Source of the DNA: Enterobacter sp. kpr-6
GTDB taxonomy: Bacteria > Pseudomonadota > Gammaproteobacteria > Enterobacterales > Enterobacteriaceae
Length of the DNA: 64,000 bases
Direction: 5' to 3'
Assembly (NCBI RefSeq): GCF_900116015.1
Contig: NZ_FOYH01000003.1
Span: 62,001-126,000, forward strand
A model generated the notes under the pieces. That model saw only the letters and a program-made list of their open reading frames with translations, had not been told where the DNA came from and did not search any database. The translations under genes were made by a program, and so were the position numbers. Positions 44,384 to 53,609 of this stretch are shown in pieces; the stretch's first letter is position 1, and each line of letters begins with the position of its first letter.

Positions 44384-44833
44384 TTAAAACGATCGTCTGG
44401 CGACCAGCCATGCGCCAATTACCAACAGCAGTGCGCCGCAGACCGGGCCAATCAGCGCCCGCAGCGGCACACCCTGGCTTTTTACGATATCCATCACCAG
44501 CCCGCCGATTAACTGGCTGGCGACCAGCACCGCAATGGTGGTCGCCGCTCCCACGTACTGATAGCCGCTGATGCTGGCAAAAACAAAAAACGATCCCAGA
44601 AGGCCGGGGATCAGCGTCCACCAGCGCACCGTCGCGGCCAGTTCACCGAAACCTGCCAGCCCGTATTTAATCAGCAGGATAGAAACGAACAGCACGATGC
44701 CGACCAGCGAATTGAGCAGCATAGCGATCAACACCGTTGAAGCGCTTTGCGTGATGCGCACCATCAGCGTGTTTTGCACTACCAGCCCGATGCCTGCCGC
44801 CACGAGAAACACCAGCGTCAGCGACTGATTCAT
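44384..44833 (-). CDS. ydcZ: YdcZ, small DMT-family membrane protein
   Basis: A 149-residue protein with about five hydrophobic helices (LVFLVAAGIGLVVQNTLMV and later segments) of the DMT superfamily DUF606 group, length equal to E. coli YdcZ. Such half-size transporters usually act as dimers. Substrate unknown. Its ATG overlaps the mnaT stop by four bases, so the two form an operon. Confidence 0.92.
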   Translation of the reverse strand: MNQSLTLVFLVAAGIGLVVQNTLMVRITQSASTVLIAMLLNSLVGIVLFVSILLIKYGLAGFGELAATVRWWTLIPGLLGSFFVFASISGYQYVGAATTIAVLVASQLIGGLVMDIVKSQGVPLRALIGPVCGALLLVIGAWLVARRSF

Positions 44834-45348
44834 GGCAGGGCGTCCGGCTCGCGGCGGTCATCCAGTTGAAGCTGCATAAAAGTCAGATCCAGCCAGCGAC
44901 CAAATTTGGTCCCCACCTGCGGCATCTGCGCGGTGATGGTAAAGCCCAGTTTTTGATGCAGATGAATGGACGCCTGATTTTGCGCTTCGATCCCGGCCAC
45001 CATCACGTGTTTGCCGATGCGTTTTGCTTCGGAAATCAGTTCAATCATTAATGCCTGTCCCAGACCTTTGCCCTGATGATCCGGGTGAACGTAGACCGAG
45101 TGCTCAACCGTATGGCGGAACCCCTCAAACGCGCGCCAGTCGCCAAAGGACGCATACCCGGTAATGGCACCGTTTTCTTCGCTGACCAGCACCGGATATC
45201 CCACCATCTGCCGCGCTTCGAACCACGCGATACGGTTATCAACATCAACGGTTTTATCGTTCCAGATGGCCGCAGTATGCAGCACCGCATGGTTGTAGAT
45301 TTCCGCAATCTCCACACAATCTTCTTTACAGGCAAAACGAATGGTCAT
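44830..45348 (-). CDS. mnaT: L-amino acid N-acetyltransferase MnaT (YncA)
   Basis: A 172-residue GNAT enzyme equivalent to E. coli MnaT/YncA, which acetylates methionine, methionine sulfoximine/sulfone and related substrates and so detoxifies glutamine-synthetase inhibitors. Typical elements are the VYVHPDHQGKGLGQALM acetyl-CoA loop (about residues 85-101) and the conserved HQKLGFTITAQM with VGTKFGRWLDLTFMQL near the C terminus. It is divergent from an XRE-cupin regulator over only 37 bases, so that protein may regulate it. Confidence 0.94.
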   Translation of the reverse strand: MTIRFACKEDCVEIAEIYNHAVLHTAAIWNDKTVDVDNRIAWFEARQMVGYPVLVSEENGAITGYASFGDWRAFEGFRHTVEHSVYVHPDHQGKGLGQALMIELISEAKRIGKHVMVAGIEAQNQASIHLHQKLGFTITAQMPQVGTKFGRWLDLTFMQLQLDDRREPDALP

Positions 45349-45371
45349 GGTTGAACCTCAGAATTGTTCAC

Positions 45372-45397
45372 TATAGTATTACAATATGGATACTATA
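45372..45397. promoter_or_regulatory. Inverted repeat spanning the XRE-cupin start codon, candidate autoregulatory operator
   Basis: TATAGTAT (45372-45379) and ATACTATA (45390-45397) are perfect inverted repeats with a 10-base spacer. The regulator's ATG (45386) lies within the spacer, and the mnaT start is 24 bases away, so one bound dimer could affect both divergent genes. Confidence 0.5.
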
Positions 45398-45961
45398 TCA
45401 GACAACATAAATCAACGGATCGGCGTGCGGATCCGTGTGGAGCGGGAGTCGCGGAGCTGGTCGTTAAGCGATCTGGCCGGGCGGGCGGGTGTGTCGCGGG
45501 CGATGATCCACAAAATCGAACGCGGAGAGAGCAGTCCGACGGCGGCGTTGCTGGCGCGGATTGCCGGGGCGTTTGGCATCAGCATGTCCACGCTCATTGC
45601 GCGGGCGGAAATGCAGGAAGGCAAGCTGCTGCGTTTTGCCGACCAGCCGCTGTGGCGCGATCCGCAAACCCATTATCTTCGGCGGCACGTGTCGCCACGC
45701 TCGGATCTGCCTATCGACCTGGTGCAGGTCGAACTGCCACCGGGCAGCGATATTCCCATGCCCGCCTCATCTTATGCGCTGGCCAGACAGCTTATCTGGC
45801 TGCAACAGGGCGAACTGGTCTTTATGGAAGGGGATACCCGCCATGAAATGAAAGCCGGGGATTGTCTGGAGCTGGGCCCGCCTAACGACTGCCGTTTTAT
45901 CAACGAGAGTCACGAGCCCTGTCTCTACCTGGTGGTGCGGCTGAATCATTCAGGCTCATAA
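45386..45961 (+). CDS. XRE-cupin transcriptional regulator
   Basis: A 191-residue protein with an N-terminal Cro/XRE helix-turn-helix (LSDLAGRAGVSRAMIHKIER, about residues 27-46, then GESSPTAALLARIAGAFGIS) and a C-terminal cupin (LIWLQQGELVFMEGD and LELGPPNDCRFIN). It has the same domain design as SutR at 17968. The ATG at 45386 is inside a perfect inverted repeat. It is divergent from mnaT and 64 bases upstream of curA; either could be a target. Effector unknown. Confidence 0.9.
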   Translation: MDTISDNINQRIGVRIRVERESRSWSLSDLAGRAGVSRAMIHKIERGESSPTAALLARIAGAFGISMSTLIARAEMQEGKLLRFADQPLWRDPQTHYLRRHVSPRSDLPIDLVQVELPPGSDIPMPASSYALARQLIWLQQGELVFMEGDTRHEMKAGDCLELGPPNDCRFINESHEPCLYLVVRLNHSGS

Positions 45962-46025
45962 TGTAAAAGCAGGATCGCGGTTAAGGCTCTAATATTAATG
46001 GATGTTTAACTGACAGGAGAAGGCT

Positions 46026-47063
46026 ATGAGTCAAGATCCGCAACGCAACCGCCGCTGGGTGCTGGCATCACGTCCGCACGGCGCACCGGTTGCCGACAAT
46101 TTTCGCTTAGAAGAATCAGACGTTCCTACCCCCGAAAAAGGCCAGCTTTTGCTGCGCACTGTTTACCTCTCCCTCGATCCGTATATGCGCGGGCGCATGA
46201 GCGATGCAGAATCCTATTCCGCGCCGGTGGAAATCGGTGACGTGATGTGCGGCGGCACAGTCAGCCGCGTTGAAAAATCCTCGCACCCTGATTATACCGA
46301 AGGCGACTGGGTGGTGAGCTACAGCGGCTGGCAGGATTACGCGCTCTCCGATGGCGAAGGGCTGGTGAAGCTCGACGCCAACCCGGAGCATCCTTCCTGG
46401 GCGCTTGGTATCCTCGGGATGCCGGGCTTTACCGCCTACATGGGGCTGCTGGACATCGGTGAACCGAAATCGGGTGAGACGCTGGTGGTAGCTGCGGCAA
46501 CCGGGCCTGTCGGGGCGACGGTGGGGCAGATCGGTAAGATTAAAGGCTGCCGCGTGGTTGGCGTGGCGGGCGGTGAGGAAAAATGCCGTTACGCGGTTGA
46601 GAAACTGGGCTTTGATGCCTGTATCGATCACCGCGCAGACGATTTTGCTGAACAGCTAAAACAGGCCTGCCCGAAAGGCATCGATATCTATTATGAAAAC
46701 GTCGGCGGCGCGGTATTTGACGCGGTTCTGCCGCTGCTCAACACCTCGGCGCGTATTCCGGTGTGCGGGCTGGTCAGCGGCTATAACGCGACCGATCTGC
46801 CCGACGGTCCGGACCGTCTGTCGTTGCTGATGGGCACCATCCTGAAAAAAAGGATGCGGGTGCAGGGCTTTATCATTGGCATGGATTACGGTCATCGCAT
46901 TGATGAATTCCGCAACGAGATGGTGCCGTGGGTGAAAGAGGGCAAAATTCAGTATCGCGAACACATCACTGACGGTCTGGAAAACGCGCCAGAAACCTTC
47001 ATTGGCCTGCTGGAAGGGAAAAACTTCGGCAAGGTGGTTATCCGGGTCGCCGGAGACAAGTGA
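46026..47063 (+). CDS. curA: NADPH-dependent curcumin/dihydrocurcumin reductase CurA (YncB)
   Basis: A 345-residue zinc-free MDR/leukotriene B4 12-hydroxydehydrogenase-type reductase, equal to E. coli CurA. The Rossmann fingerprint is VVAAATGPVGATVGQIGK (about residue 157) and the nucleotide-binding segment VGVAGGEEKCRYAVEKLG follows. The family reduces carbon-carbon double bonds of alpha,beta-unsaturated ketones with NADPH. An AGGAGA site precedes the ATG. A hairpin follows the stop codon. Confidence 0.95.
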   Translation: MSQDPQRNRRWVLASRPHGAPVADNFRLEESDVPTPEKGQLLLRTVYLSLDPYMRGRMSDAESYSAPVEIGDVMCGGTVSRVEKSSHPDYTEGDWVVSYSGWQDYALSDGEGLVKLDANPEHPSWALGILGMPGFTAYMGLLDIGEPKSGETLVVAAATGPVGATVGQIGKIKGCRVVGVAGGEEKCRYAVEKLGFDACIDHRADDFAEQLKQACPKGIDIYYENVGGAVFDAVLPLLNTSARIPVCGLVSGYNATDLPDGPDRLSLLMGTILKKRMRVQGFIIGMDYGHRIDEFRNEMVPWVKEGKIQYREHITDGLENAPETFIGLLEGKNFGKVVIRVAGDK

Positions 47064-47070
47064 TATTGTT

Positions 47071-47096
47071 GATGGCGGTCAATGCCGCCATCAAAA
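47071..47096 (+). terminator. Terminator-like hairpin after curA
   Basis: A perfect 8-bp stem GATGGCGG / CCGCCATC with loop TCAATG, followed only by AAAATT, lies 8 bases after the curA stop. The weak T tract makes termination uncertain. Confidence 0.5.
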
Positions 47097-47298
47097 TTCG
47101 TGCAACTTTCGGAAAAACAGCTTTAATTAAATCATACAACACGCTGTTATGCTCTCACGCAACAGCCACTTACGTGCATAAGTAATGACTTTTTGATATA
47201 GCACGATTTTGATCATTCCATACCAGGCATAGTAATACATAATATATCCTATCTGTATTAGGGAATTAACTTTGTCAGCGGGCTGTAAATAATTAAGT

Positions 47299-47976
47299 AT
47301 GGGACAGGACAGGAATATGCTTGATTTGGAAAAAGCGCAAAGAATGAGCCTCACTATGCAGGTCGAAGTGAGTTTAAAAAGTGCATTAATCGTGGGCGCG
47401 CTTAAGCCAGGCGCAAGATTAATCACTAAAGAAATTGCCGATCAGCTTGGAACCAGTATCACTCCCGTCAGGGAAGCGCTTTTGCGCCTGGTTTCTGCGG
47501 GTGCCTTACATGCAACCCCCGCCCAGGCGTTTTTGGTCCCGGAAGTTACACGGGAAAGATACACAGAAATCAATCAGATAAGAAAGCAACTGGAAGGCAT
47601 GGCGGCAAGCGTTGCCTGCGCTGCCATGACGCCAGAAAAGTTAAACGATCTGCGGTTATTAAATACTTCTTATCAGGAAGCGCGTAATAGCGGTAATGTT
47701 GAGCAGATTCTGCAGGCGAATCGGTCTTTTCGCTTTCGCGTTTATGAATATGCGCAAATGCCCACATTAACGGCGTTGATTGAACAACTCTGGGTGCGCA
47801 TTGGCCCGTGCTTTAATTATTTATATCCTGATTCTCACGATCTCTCTCGTGGTCAGCATGCATATGATGATTTATTAAATGCCCTGGAAAGAGGAGATTG
47901 TGAAGCCAGTCAACAGGCAATTATTAATATGATCGATACCGGGGCAGTTATTATGCTGCCGCAATTCGACAGCTAA
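47299..47976 (+). CDS. mcbR: McbR-like GntR-family regulator (YncC)
   Basis: A 225-residue FadR-subgroup GntR regulator at the E. coli mcbR position. The winged helix is ALKPGARLITKEIADQLGTS followed by ITPVREALLRLVSAGAL (about residues 34-70); the C-terminal helical FCD-like domain contains EQLWVRIGPCFNYLYP. E. coli McbR represses mcbA and affects colanic acid and biofilm. Similarity to E. coli McbR is moderate and this stretch is less GC-rich than its neighbours, so orthology is probable rather than certain. ATG at 47317 is an alternative start with a GGACAGG ribosome site. Confidence 0.82.
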   Translation: MGQDRNMLDLEKAQRMSLTMQVEVSLKSALIVGALKPGARLITKEIADQLGTSITPVREALLRLVSAGALHATPAQAFLVPEVTRERYTEINQIRKQLEGMAASVACAAMTPEKLNDLRLLNTSYQEARNSGNVEQILQANRSFRFRVYEYAQMPTLTALIEQLWVRIGPCFNYLYPDSHDLSRGQHAYDDLLNALERGDCEASQQAIINMIDTGAVIMLPQFDS

Positions 47977-48170
47977 GTGATAATTACGCAGGTTAATAAA
48001 TATAACCTCTTTTCAGTGGGTGCTTTTCCAGACAAATTTGCGTCGGGGAAGCACCGTCGTCACGTTTCTGACATTTCCTTTCCCGTTGTGCTGAATGAAC
48101 AAAATCCCTTGCCGATAACCTGACTGCGCGCTGTCAGGCGCTAACATTTTGGGTTAGCAAGGAGTTCGGG

Positions 48171-49811
48171 ATGTTCTTAAGCCAGCAATTACGCAATATT
48201 AAAATCAGTAAAAAGCTGTCAGTAGGATTTGGCCTGGTGCTGTTTCTGGTGGCGGTTGCGACCGTCATGAGCGTGCTCCGTTTTCAGGAAATACGCAGCG
48301 TTTACGAAAAAACCAATCTTATCTACAACATCAATATTGAAATTTTCCAGGCGAAAATTAACCGCCTGAAGTTTTTCTACACCGCTGATGAAAAATCCGG
48401 GCAGACCTTAGCGAACTATGTGCGCCACGCGGCAGAGTTAACGGACTCCGCCAATACGCTCAACTGGACAGCACAGGAAGCGGAAATTATTACCGCCATT
48501 GATGCTTCGCTTCAGGATTTCCAGAGCGGTGTCAGCGAAATGCAGGCGGCCACCACGGAACTGCTGGCGCTACAGAAGGGCGGGGAAGCTCGTGACAGTG
48601 CGGTGTACGCGTCGGCCGAGCAAAAGCTGAAAGTGGCGGAAGATCATGTGAAAGTCGCGGGCGATAAAAGCAGCGCGTCGATTAAACAAATTATCACTCT
48701 GGTAAAAGCGCACAACGATGAGCTGGCGTATCGCTCCAGCACGCTGGCCGGTGCCATCGGCGGGATTGCCATTTTGATTGGGATTCTGGTGTCGTGGTGG
48801 GTGATCCGCCAGATCACCCGTCCGGTTAATTACAACCTGGCGCTGGCGGAGCGCATTGCCAGCGGCGATTTGAGTTCAGACATTCACGCCAACAGCAACG
48901 ATGAACTGGGCCGGCTCACCGGGGCGATGGGCAAAATGAATAGCCGCCTGCGGGAGATGATTTTCGAGGTGCGCAACAGCGTCGTGCAGGTGTCGCAGGC
49001 GGCCAGTGAAATCGCCGACGGCAATACCGATCTCTCGTCGCGTACCGAAGAGCAGGCTGCCGCGGTGGTACAAACGGCAGCGAGTATGGAGGAGTTGACC
49101 GCCACGGTTAAAAACAACGCCGATAACGCCCGTCATGCCAGCAAACTGGCGGCAGAAGCCTCGCAAACCGCCGGGCTGGGCGGCAATGTAATGCGTGATG
49201 TGGTTAACACCATGAATGATATTTCCAGCAGTTCGCAGAAAATCGCCGACATTACCGCGGTGATTAACAGTATTGCTTTCCAGACCAATATTCTGGCGCT
49301 TAACGCAGCCGTGGAAGCGGCGCGGGCAGGTGAACAGGGTCGCGGTTTTGCGGTCGTCGCCAGTGAGGTGCGCAGTCTGTCACAGCGCAGTTCGCAGGCG
49401 GCAAAAGATATCGAGCAGCTGATTGCTGAATCGGTATCGCGCATCAGTGCGGGCAGCACGCTGGTGACAAAAGCCGGGGAAACGATGGAGCAGGTGGTGC
49501 ATTCAGTAACGCGGGTGAATGACATCATGGGCGAGATTTCGTCTGCGTCGGAGGAACAAAGCCGGGGGATCGAGCAGATTTCCCGCGCGGTGAGCGAACT
49601 CGACAGCACCACACAGCAAAATGCCTCGCTGGTGGGCGCATCGACGCATGCTGCGGGATCGCTGGAGGAACAGGCGCGGCTACTGGAAGAACTGGTGGCG
49701 GCGTTCCGTCTGGATCGGGATGGGGCGAAGCGCCCGGCAGCGGTGGTGCGTTCGGCACCCCCGGTTCGTACTCAGGCTGCGGTGACGGACGAGGGGTGGA
49801 CGACGTTTTAA
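48171..49811 (+). CDS. Methyl-accepting chemotaxis protein
   Basis: A 546-residue transmembrane chemoreceptor. TM1 at about residues 16-36, a periplasmic sensor of roughly 150 residues (helical, with no family I recognise), TM2 at about 190-212, then HAMP and a cytoplasmic signalling domain with the CheA/CheW-binding hairpin tip [24 protein letters not shown] sequence and methylation helices. The C terminus GWTTF fits the xWxxF pentapeptide that tethers CheR and CheB in high-abundance receptors. Signalling domain resembles Trg/Tsr. Ligand unknown. Strong ribosome site (AAGGAG). Inserted between mcbR and yncD relative to E. coli. Confidence 0.93.
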   Translation: MFLSQQLRNIKISKKLSVGFGLVLFLVAVATVMSVLRFQEIRSVYEKTNLIYNINIEIFQAKINRLKFFYTADEKSGQTLANYVRHAAELTDSANTLNWTAQEAEIITAIDASLQDFQSGVSEMQAATTELLALQKGGEARDSAVYASAEQKLKVAEDHVKVAGDKSSASIKQIITLVKAHNDELAYRSSTLAGAIGGIAILIGILVSWWVIRQITRPVNYNLALAERIASGDLSSDIHANSNDELGRLTGAMGKMNSRLREMIFEVRNSVVQVSQAASEIADGNTDLSSRTEEQAAAVVQTAASMEELTATVKNNADNARHASKLAAEASQTAGLGGNVMRDVVNTMNDISSSSQKIADITAVINSIAFQTNILALNAAVEAARAGEQGRGFAVVASEVRSLSQRSSQAAKDIEQLIAESVSRISAGSTLVTKAGETMEQVVHSVTRVNDIMGEISSASEEQSRGIEQISRAVSELDSTTQQNASLVGASTHAAGSLEEQARLLEELVAAFRLDRDGAKRPAAVVRSAPPVRTQAAVTDEGWTTF

Positions 49812-49827
49812 TGGAGGGCGCTTTTTA

Positions 49828-50043
49828 CCCTCACCCTAACCCTCTCCCTAAGGGTGAGGGGACAGATCGTGCGCGGAAGCGGTTTTCTCCCTCGCCCTCA
49901 AGATTGTGCACGGGCCCGATTTCTCCCTCTCCCTGAGGGAGAGGGGACAGATCATGCGCGGACGCGGTTTTCTCCCTCTCCCTCAAGATTGTGCACGGGC
50001 CTGGTTTCTCCCTCTCCCTAAGGGAGAGGGCCGGGGTGAGGGT
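49828..50043. repeat. REP-like repeat cluster with degenerate units (cluster 5)
   Basis: At least four copies of the CCCTCTCCC-type unit, some decayed to half units, with repeated linkers (variants of GACAGATCGTGCGCGGAAGCG and AAGATTGTGCACGGGCC). It fills the space between the convergent chemoreceptor and yncD genes. Confidence 0.88.
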
Positions 50044-50057
50044 GTCGATCTCTCAAC

Positions 50058-52166
50058 TCACTCGAAGCGATACGCCACCGACAGACCCACACCGTAATTA
50101 CGCCCCGGAGCCGGTTCGTAGTAGCGGCCGTTAGACTCATTAACGATCACCGAGCCAACATATTCGCGGTCAAACAGGTTATCAACGCGACCAAACAGGT
50201 CCATATTCCAGTTGCCGTAGTTGAGTTTGTAACCCGTGTTCAGGCCAACCACCGTGTAAGACGGCGCTTTGGCGCTGTTTTCGTCATCGGCCTGGATATC
50301 GCTCATATAGCGCACGTCGGTGCCTGCATACCAGCCAGTTTCCGGCTGCCAGCCGAGTGAGGCAAAGCCCATATTGCGGGCGATGCCCGGCATACGGTTG
50401 CCGTTACAATCGCCGTCGTTACAGACGTTGGTGCGGTAGGTGGCATCCAGATAGGTCCACGCGGCTTTAGCGTGCCAGTTCCCGGCAAACTGTTGATCGA
50501 GTGACAGCTCCGCGCCCTGACGACGGGTTTTACCGGCGTTTTTATAGGTCGTACGCCCGCCGCTGCTGGCATCGGTCACGATCTCATTATCCGTATCGGT
50601 CTGGAACAGCGCTGCGGTGAACAGGCCGTTGCCGACGCGGGTTTTGCTGCCCACTTCCCAGGTGGTATTGGTGGACGGTTGCAGCGCAAAGTTCAGTCCG
50701 CTTTGCCCGCCGGAACGGTAGGAAAGTTCGTTGATGGTCGGGGTTTCAAACCCGCGCCCGCCCGCCACATACAGATTCCATGCATCGGTCACCGCATATT
50801 TCAGCGATCCGGCAGGCAACCATTTGTGATAGCTCGCTTCACCACTGTCATTGCCGTTGGCGGCGGTCACGTAATGATCGTTTGAGTCAAACCACACCGA
50901 GCTGTAGCGCACGCCCGCATCGAGCGACAGTTTGTCGGTCAACTGCCAGTTGGTTTGCAGATACGGATCGAGGTTCCACATCAGGTTACGCTCATCACGG
51001 CGTAAATTGCCTTTCTGACCATACGCAGGCGTGGTGCCGGACATCACGAAATTCTCGTAACCCTTACGGTTTTCGCTCATGTTTTCGTAGTTCAGACCGG
51101 TGGTGAAGGTCATCGGCACGAGCAGTTCGCCCCGGTGCGTCCAGCGGGTATCAATGCCCTGATAGTGACGGGAGAGGTCGATCACGCCGCCTGCATGGGT
51201 AGGATTGAGCTGCGGCGCGCGCGGAATCGACTGGTACTGCGTGGTTTCGCGCTCACCGGCGTACATCATCACGCTCATGTCGTCGTGCTCGCTGAGCTGG
51301 CGCTCATAGCGCAGTCCGGCCTGCGTCTGCTTGATGGTTTTGCGCGTATTGTACTGATCGGCGCGCGGTGACTGGCGCGGGTTGTCTTTCCACTCGCTTT
51401 CAGAAAGACCGCCCGGATCGTTAGCTTTGATATCCACGCTGTTAAAAATCAGGCTCAGTTTACTGACGTCATCAATGCGCACGCCGAGTTTGGCGTTGGC
51501 GAGATTTTTACGCGCGCCGCTGTGATCGCGATAGCCGTGGGTGGCAAAACGACTGGTGGAGACGCTGTAATCCACATCGCCCGCGTTCGTGCCATCGCCC
51601 ACTGCACCGGTAGCTTTCATGCCGTAGCGCCAGCTACCAAAACTGCCGTAATAGCTACTGGCTTCAATCGTGGCAGGTTCACGCCCGGTTTCGGTGGTGA
51701 CGTTCAGCACACCACCGGAAGCATTGCCGTACAGCGCGAAGAACGGCCCGCGCAGCACTTCCACACTCTCAACGCTATTAATGTCGATGTTAGACGTCTG
51801 GCCCTGGCCGTCAGGCATGGTGGCCGGAATACCGTCCACATACATACGGATGCCGCGCACGCCGTACGTGGAGCGCGAACCAAATCCGCGCATAGAAAGC
51901 TGTAAATCCTGGGCATAGTTCTGGCGATTCTGGACCTGCAAACCCGGCACGCTGGTGAGGGATTCAGAAAGATTCACGCGCGGCGTGGCCTGGCGCATAT
52001 CCTGGCCCTGAACCACGCTGACCGCGGCGGGTGTATCGAGTTCAGAAATCGTGGTGGGTGTCGCGCTGACAATCATGGTCTGTTCATCAGCAGCAAACGC
52101 AGGCGTAAAGGCCGTTGGCAGCAGAATCAGGGGCAGTGTAGCCGTGCCTGCAAAAGGTATTTTCAT
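50058..52166 (-). CDS. pqqU: TonB-dependent outer-membrane receptor YncD (PqqU)
   Basis: A 702-residue TonB-dependent transporter (E. coli YncD 700). Signal peptide MKIPFAGTATLPLILLPTAF to AFA is followed by the TonB-box-like QTMIVSA, a plug domain (VEVLRGPFFALYGNASGGVLN) and a 22-strand barrel ending in AYRFE. E. coli YncD was identified as PqqU, taking up pyrroloquinoline quinone for apo-glucose dehydrogenase, and is a phage receptor. It is divergent from yncE over 269 bases. Confidence 0.93.
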   Translation of the reverse strand: MKIPFAGTATLPLILLPTAFTPAFAADEQTMIVSATPTTISELDTPAAVSVVQGQDMRQATPRVNLSESLTSVPGLQVQNRQNYAQDLQLSMRGFGSRSTYGVRGIRMYVDGIPATMPDGQGQTSNIDINSVESVEVLRGPFFALYGNASGGVLNVTTETGREPATIEASSYYGSFGSWRYGMKATGAVGDGTNAGDVDYSVSTSRFATHGYRDHSGARKNLANAKLGVRIDDVSKLSLIFNSVDIKANDPGGLSESEWKDNPRQSPRADQYNTRKTIKQTQAGLRYERQLSEHDDMSVMMYAGERETTQYQSIPRAPQLNPTHAGGVIDLSRHYQGIDTRWTHRGELLVPMTFTTGLNYENMSENRKGYENFVMSGTTPAYGQKGNLRRDERNLMWNLDPYLQTNWQLTDKLSLDAGVRYSSVWFDSNDHYVTAANGNDSGEASYHKWLPAGSLKYAVTDAWNLYVAGGRGFETPTINELSYRSGGQSGLNFALQPSTNTTWEVGSKTRVGNGLFTAALFQTDTDNEIVTDASSGGRTTYKNAGKTRRQGAELSLDQQFAGNWHAKAAWTYLDATYRTNVCNDGDCNGNRMPGIARNMGFASLGWQPETGWYAGTDVRYMSDIQADDENSAKAPSYTVVGLNTGYKLNYGNWNMDLFGRVDNLFDREYVGSVIVNESNGRYYEPAPGRNYGVGLSVAYRFE

Positions 52167-52336
52167 GAGTGGAACCGGTTAATTAAAAAACGAACCAAAT
52201 GGAACATGTGGCGACATGTTACCCGTAATGTAAATTATTTGAAAACGTAAACGGCACAATGTGTTAACCGTCGTAAGGAGAAATTATGGAGATGAAAGCC
52301 GATTCAGCAAGAAATGCTCCCAATTTAACAAATTAA

Positions 52337-52351
52337 TGATTACTATTCTCA
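52337..52351. promoter_or_regulatory. Putative Fur box upstream of yncE
   Basis: TGATTACTATTCTCA matches the Fur 7-1-7 consensus TGATAATnATTATCA at 11 of 14 defined positions. It lies 85 bases upstream of the yncE ATG in the divergent yncD/yncE region. yncE is Fur-repressed in E. coli. Confidence 0.55.
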
Positions 52352-52435
52352 TCTATAACAAAAAGGCGGAGCCGGACTCCGCTTAGCTGGATGCGATGTG
52401 AAGCAGCAATACATTTGTTCTCAAAGGGAGTCGTC

Positions 52436-53497
52436 ATGTTTTTACGTCATTTAAGCTCACCGCGCCTGCGTGGTTCACTGTTCCTCGGTTCACTGCTTCT
52501 GGCCGGTACTTTTAATGCAAGCGCCGCTGAAGAAATGCTGCGTCAGCCGGTTGGTAAAGGTGCCTATGAAATGGCGTTCAGCCAGCAGGAAAACGCGCTG
52601 TGGCTTGCCACCTCGCAAAGCCGTAAAACAGATAAGGGCGGGGTGGTTTATCGCCTCGATCCGGTCACACTGAAAGTGACGCAGGCTATTCATAATGATT
52701 TAAAACCGTTTGGCGCGACCATCAACACCCGCACGCAGACGCTGTGGTTTGGCAACATCACTAACAGCGCGGTGACCGCCATTGATGCAAAAACCAGCGA
52801 AGTGAAAGGCCGCCTGGTGCTGGATGAGCGTAAGCGTTCTGAAACCGTGCGCCCGTTGCAGCCGCGCGAACTGGCAGTGGATGAAGCCACCAACACCGTT
52901 TACATCACCGGCATTGGCAAAGAGAGTGTGATTTGGGTGGTTGACGGTGAAAGCCTGGCGCTGAAATCCACCATCACCGGAACCGGCACCTTCAGCACCG
53001 GTCTGGCGATTGATAGCGACGCTAAACGCCTGTACACCACCAACGGCGACGGCGAACTGGTAACCATCGACACCGCCAGCAACAAAATCCTGACGCGCAA
53101 AAAATTGCAGGATGACGGTAAAGAGCACTTCTATCTTAACCTGAGCCTGGATACCGCCGGGCATCGCGCGTTTGTGACCGATTCCAAAGCGCCGGAAGTG
53201 CTGGTGGTCGATCTGCGTGACGGCAAGGTGATTCAGAAAATCGCCGCCCCGGAATCGCTGGCCGTGCTGTTTAACCCAGCGCGTAATGAAGTCTACGTGA
53301 CGCACCGTCAGGCCGGAAAAGTGAGCGTGATTGACGCGAAAACCTACAAGGTTGTGAAGACTATCGACACGCCAACCCACCCGAACAGCCTGGCACTTTC
53401 GGCTGACGGTAAAACGCTGTATGTCAGCGTGAAGCAGGCGTCAAGCCGTGAAAAAGAAGCGACGCAGCCGGATGATGTGATCCGCATTGCGCTGTAA
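52436..53497 (+). CDS. yncE: YncE, periplasmic seven-bladed beta-propeller protein
   Basis: From the ATG at 52436 (AGGGAG ribosome site) the product has 353 residues, the E. coli YncE length; an earlier in-frame start is rejected. A signal peptide (MFLRHLSSPRLRGSLFLGSL to NASA) leads into repeated propeller blades with YVTN-type strands (NEVYVTHRQAGKVSVIDAKT, NTVYITGIGKESVIWVVD). E. coli YncE is iron-regulated and has been reported to bind DNA in vitro; its role is unsettled. Divergent from yncD. Confidence 0.94.
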   Translation: MFLRHLSSPRLRGSLFLGSLLLAGTFNASAAEEMLRQPVGKGAYEMAFSQQENALWLATSQSRKTDKGGVVYRLDPVTLKVTQAIHNDLKPFGATINTRTQTLWFGNITNSAVTAIDAKTSEVKGRLVLDERKRSETVRPLQPRELAVDEATNTVYITGIGKESVIWVVDGESLALKSTITGTGTFSTGLAIDSDAKRLYTTNGDGELVTIDTASNKILTRKKLQDDGKEHFYLNLSLDTAGHRAFVTDSKAPEVLVVDLRDGKVIQKIAAPESLAVLFNPARNEVYVTHRQAGKVSVIDAKTYKVVKTIDTPTHPNSLALSADGKTLYVSVKQASSREKEATQPDDVIRIAL

Positions 53498-53505
53498 GCA
53501 GACGT

Positions 53506-53535
53506 AAAAAAGGCTCCAGATGGAGCCTTTTCTTT
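53506..53535 (+). terminator. Rho-independent terminator after yncE
   Basis: Stem GGCTCCA / TGGAGCC (53512-53527) with A-tract before and TTTTCTTT after; it may work in both directions. Confidence 0.9.
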
Positions 53536-53608
53536 ACTCTCTCTCACTTACGGAGAGGGTTTACAGCCTTTCTCCCTCTCCCTCAGGGAGAGGGCCGGGG
53601 TGAGGGTG
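53536..53608. repeat. REP-like repeat pair (cluster 6)
   Basis: One degenerate unit (CTCTCTCACTTACGGAGAGGG) and one intact CCCTCTCCCTCAGGGAGAGGG-type palindrome followed by GGGGTGAGGG, between the yncE terminator and the convergent ansP stop. Confidence 0.85.
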
Positions 53609-53609
53609 A

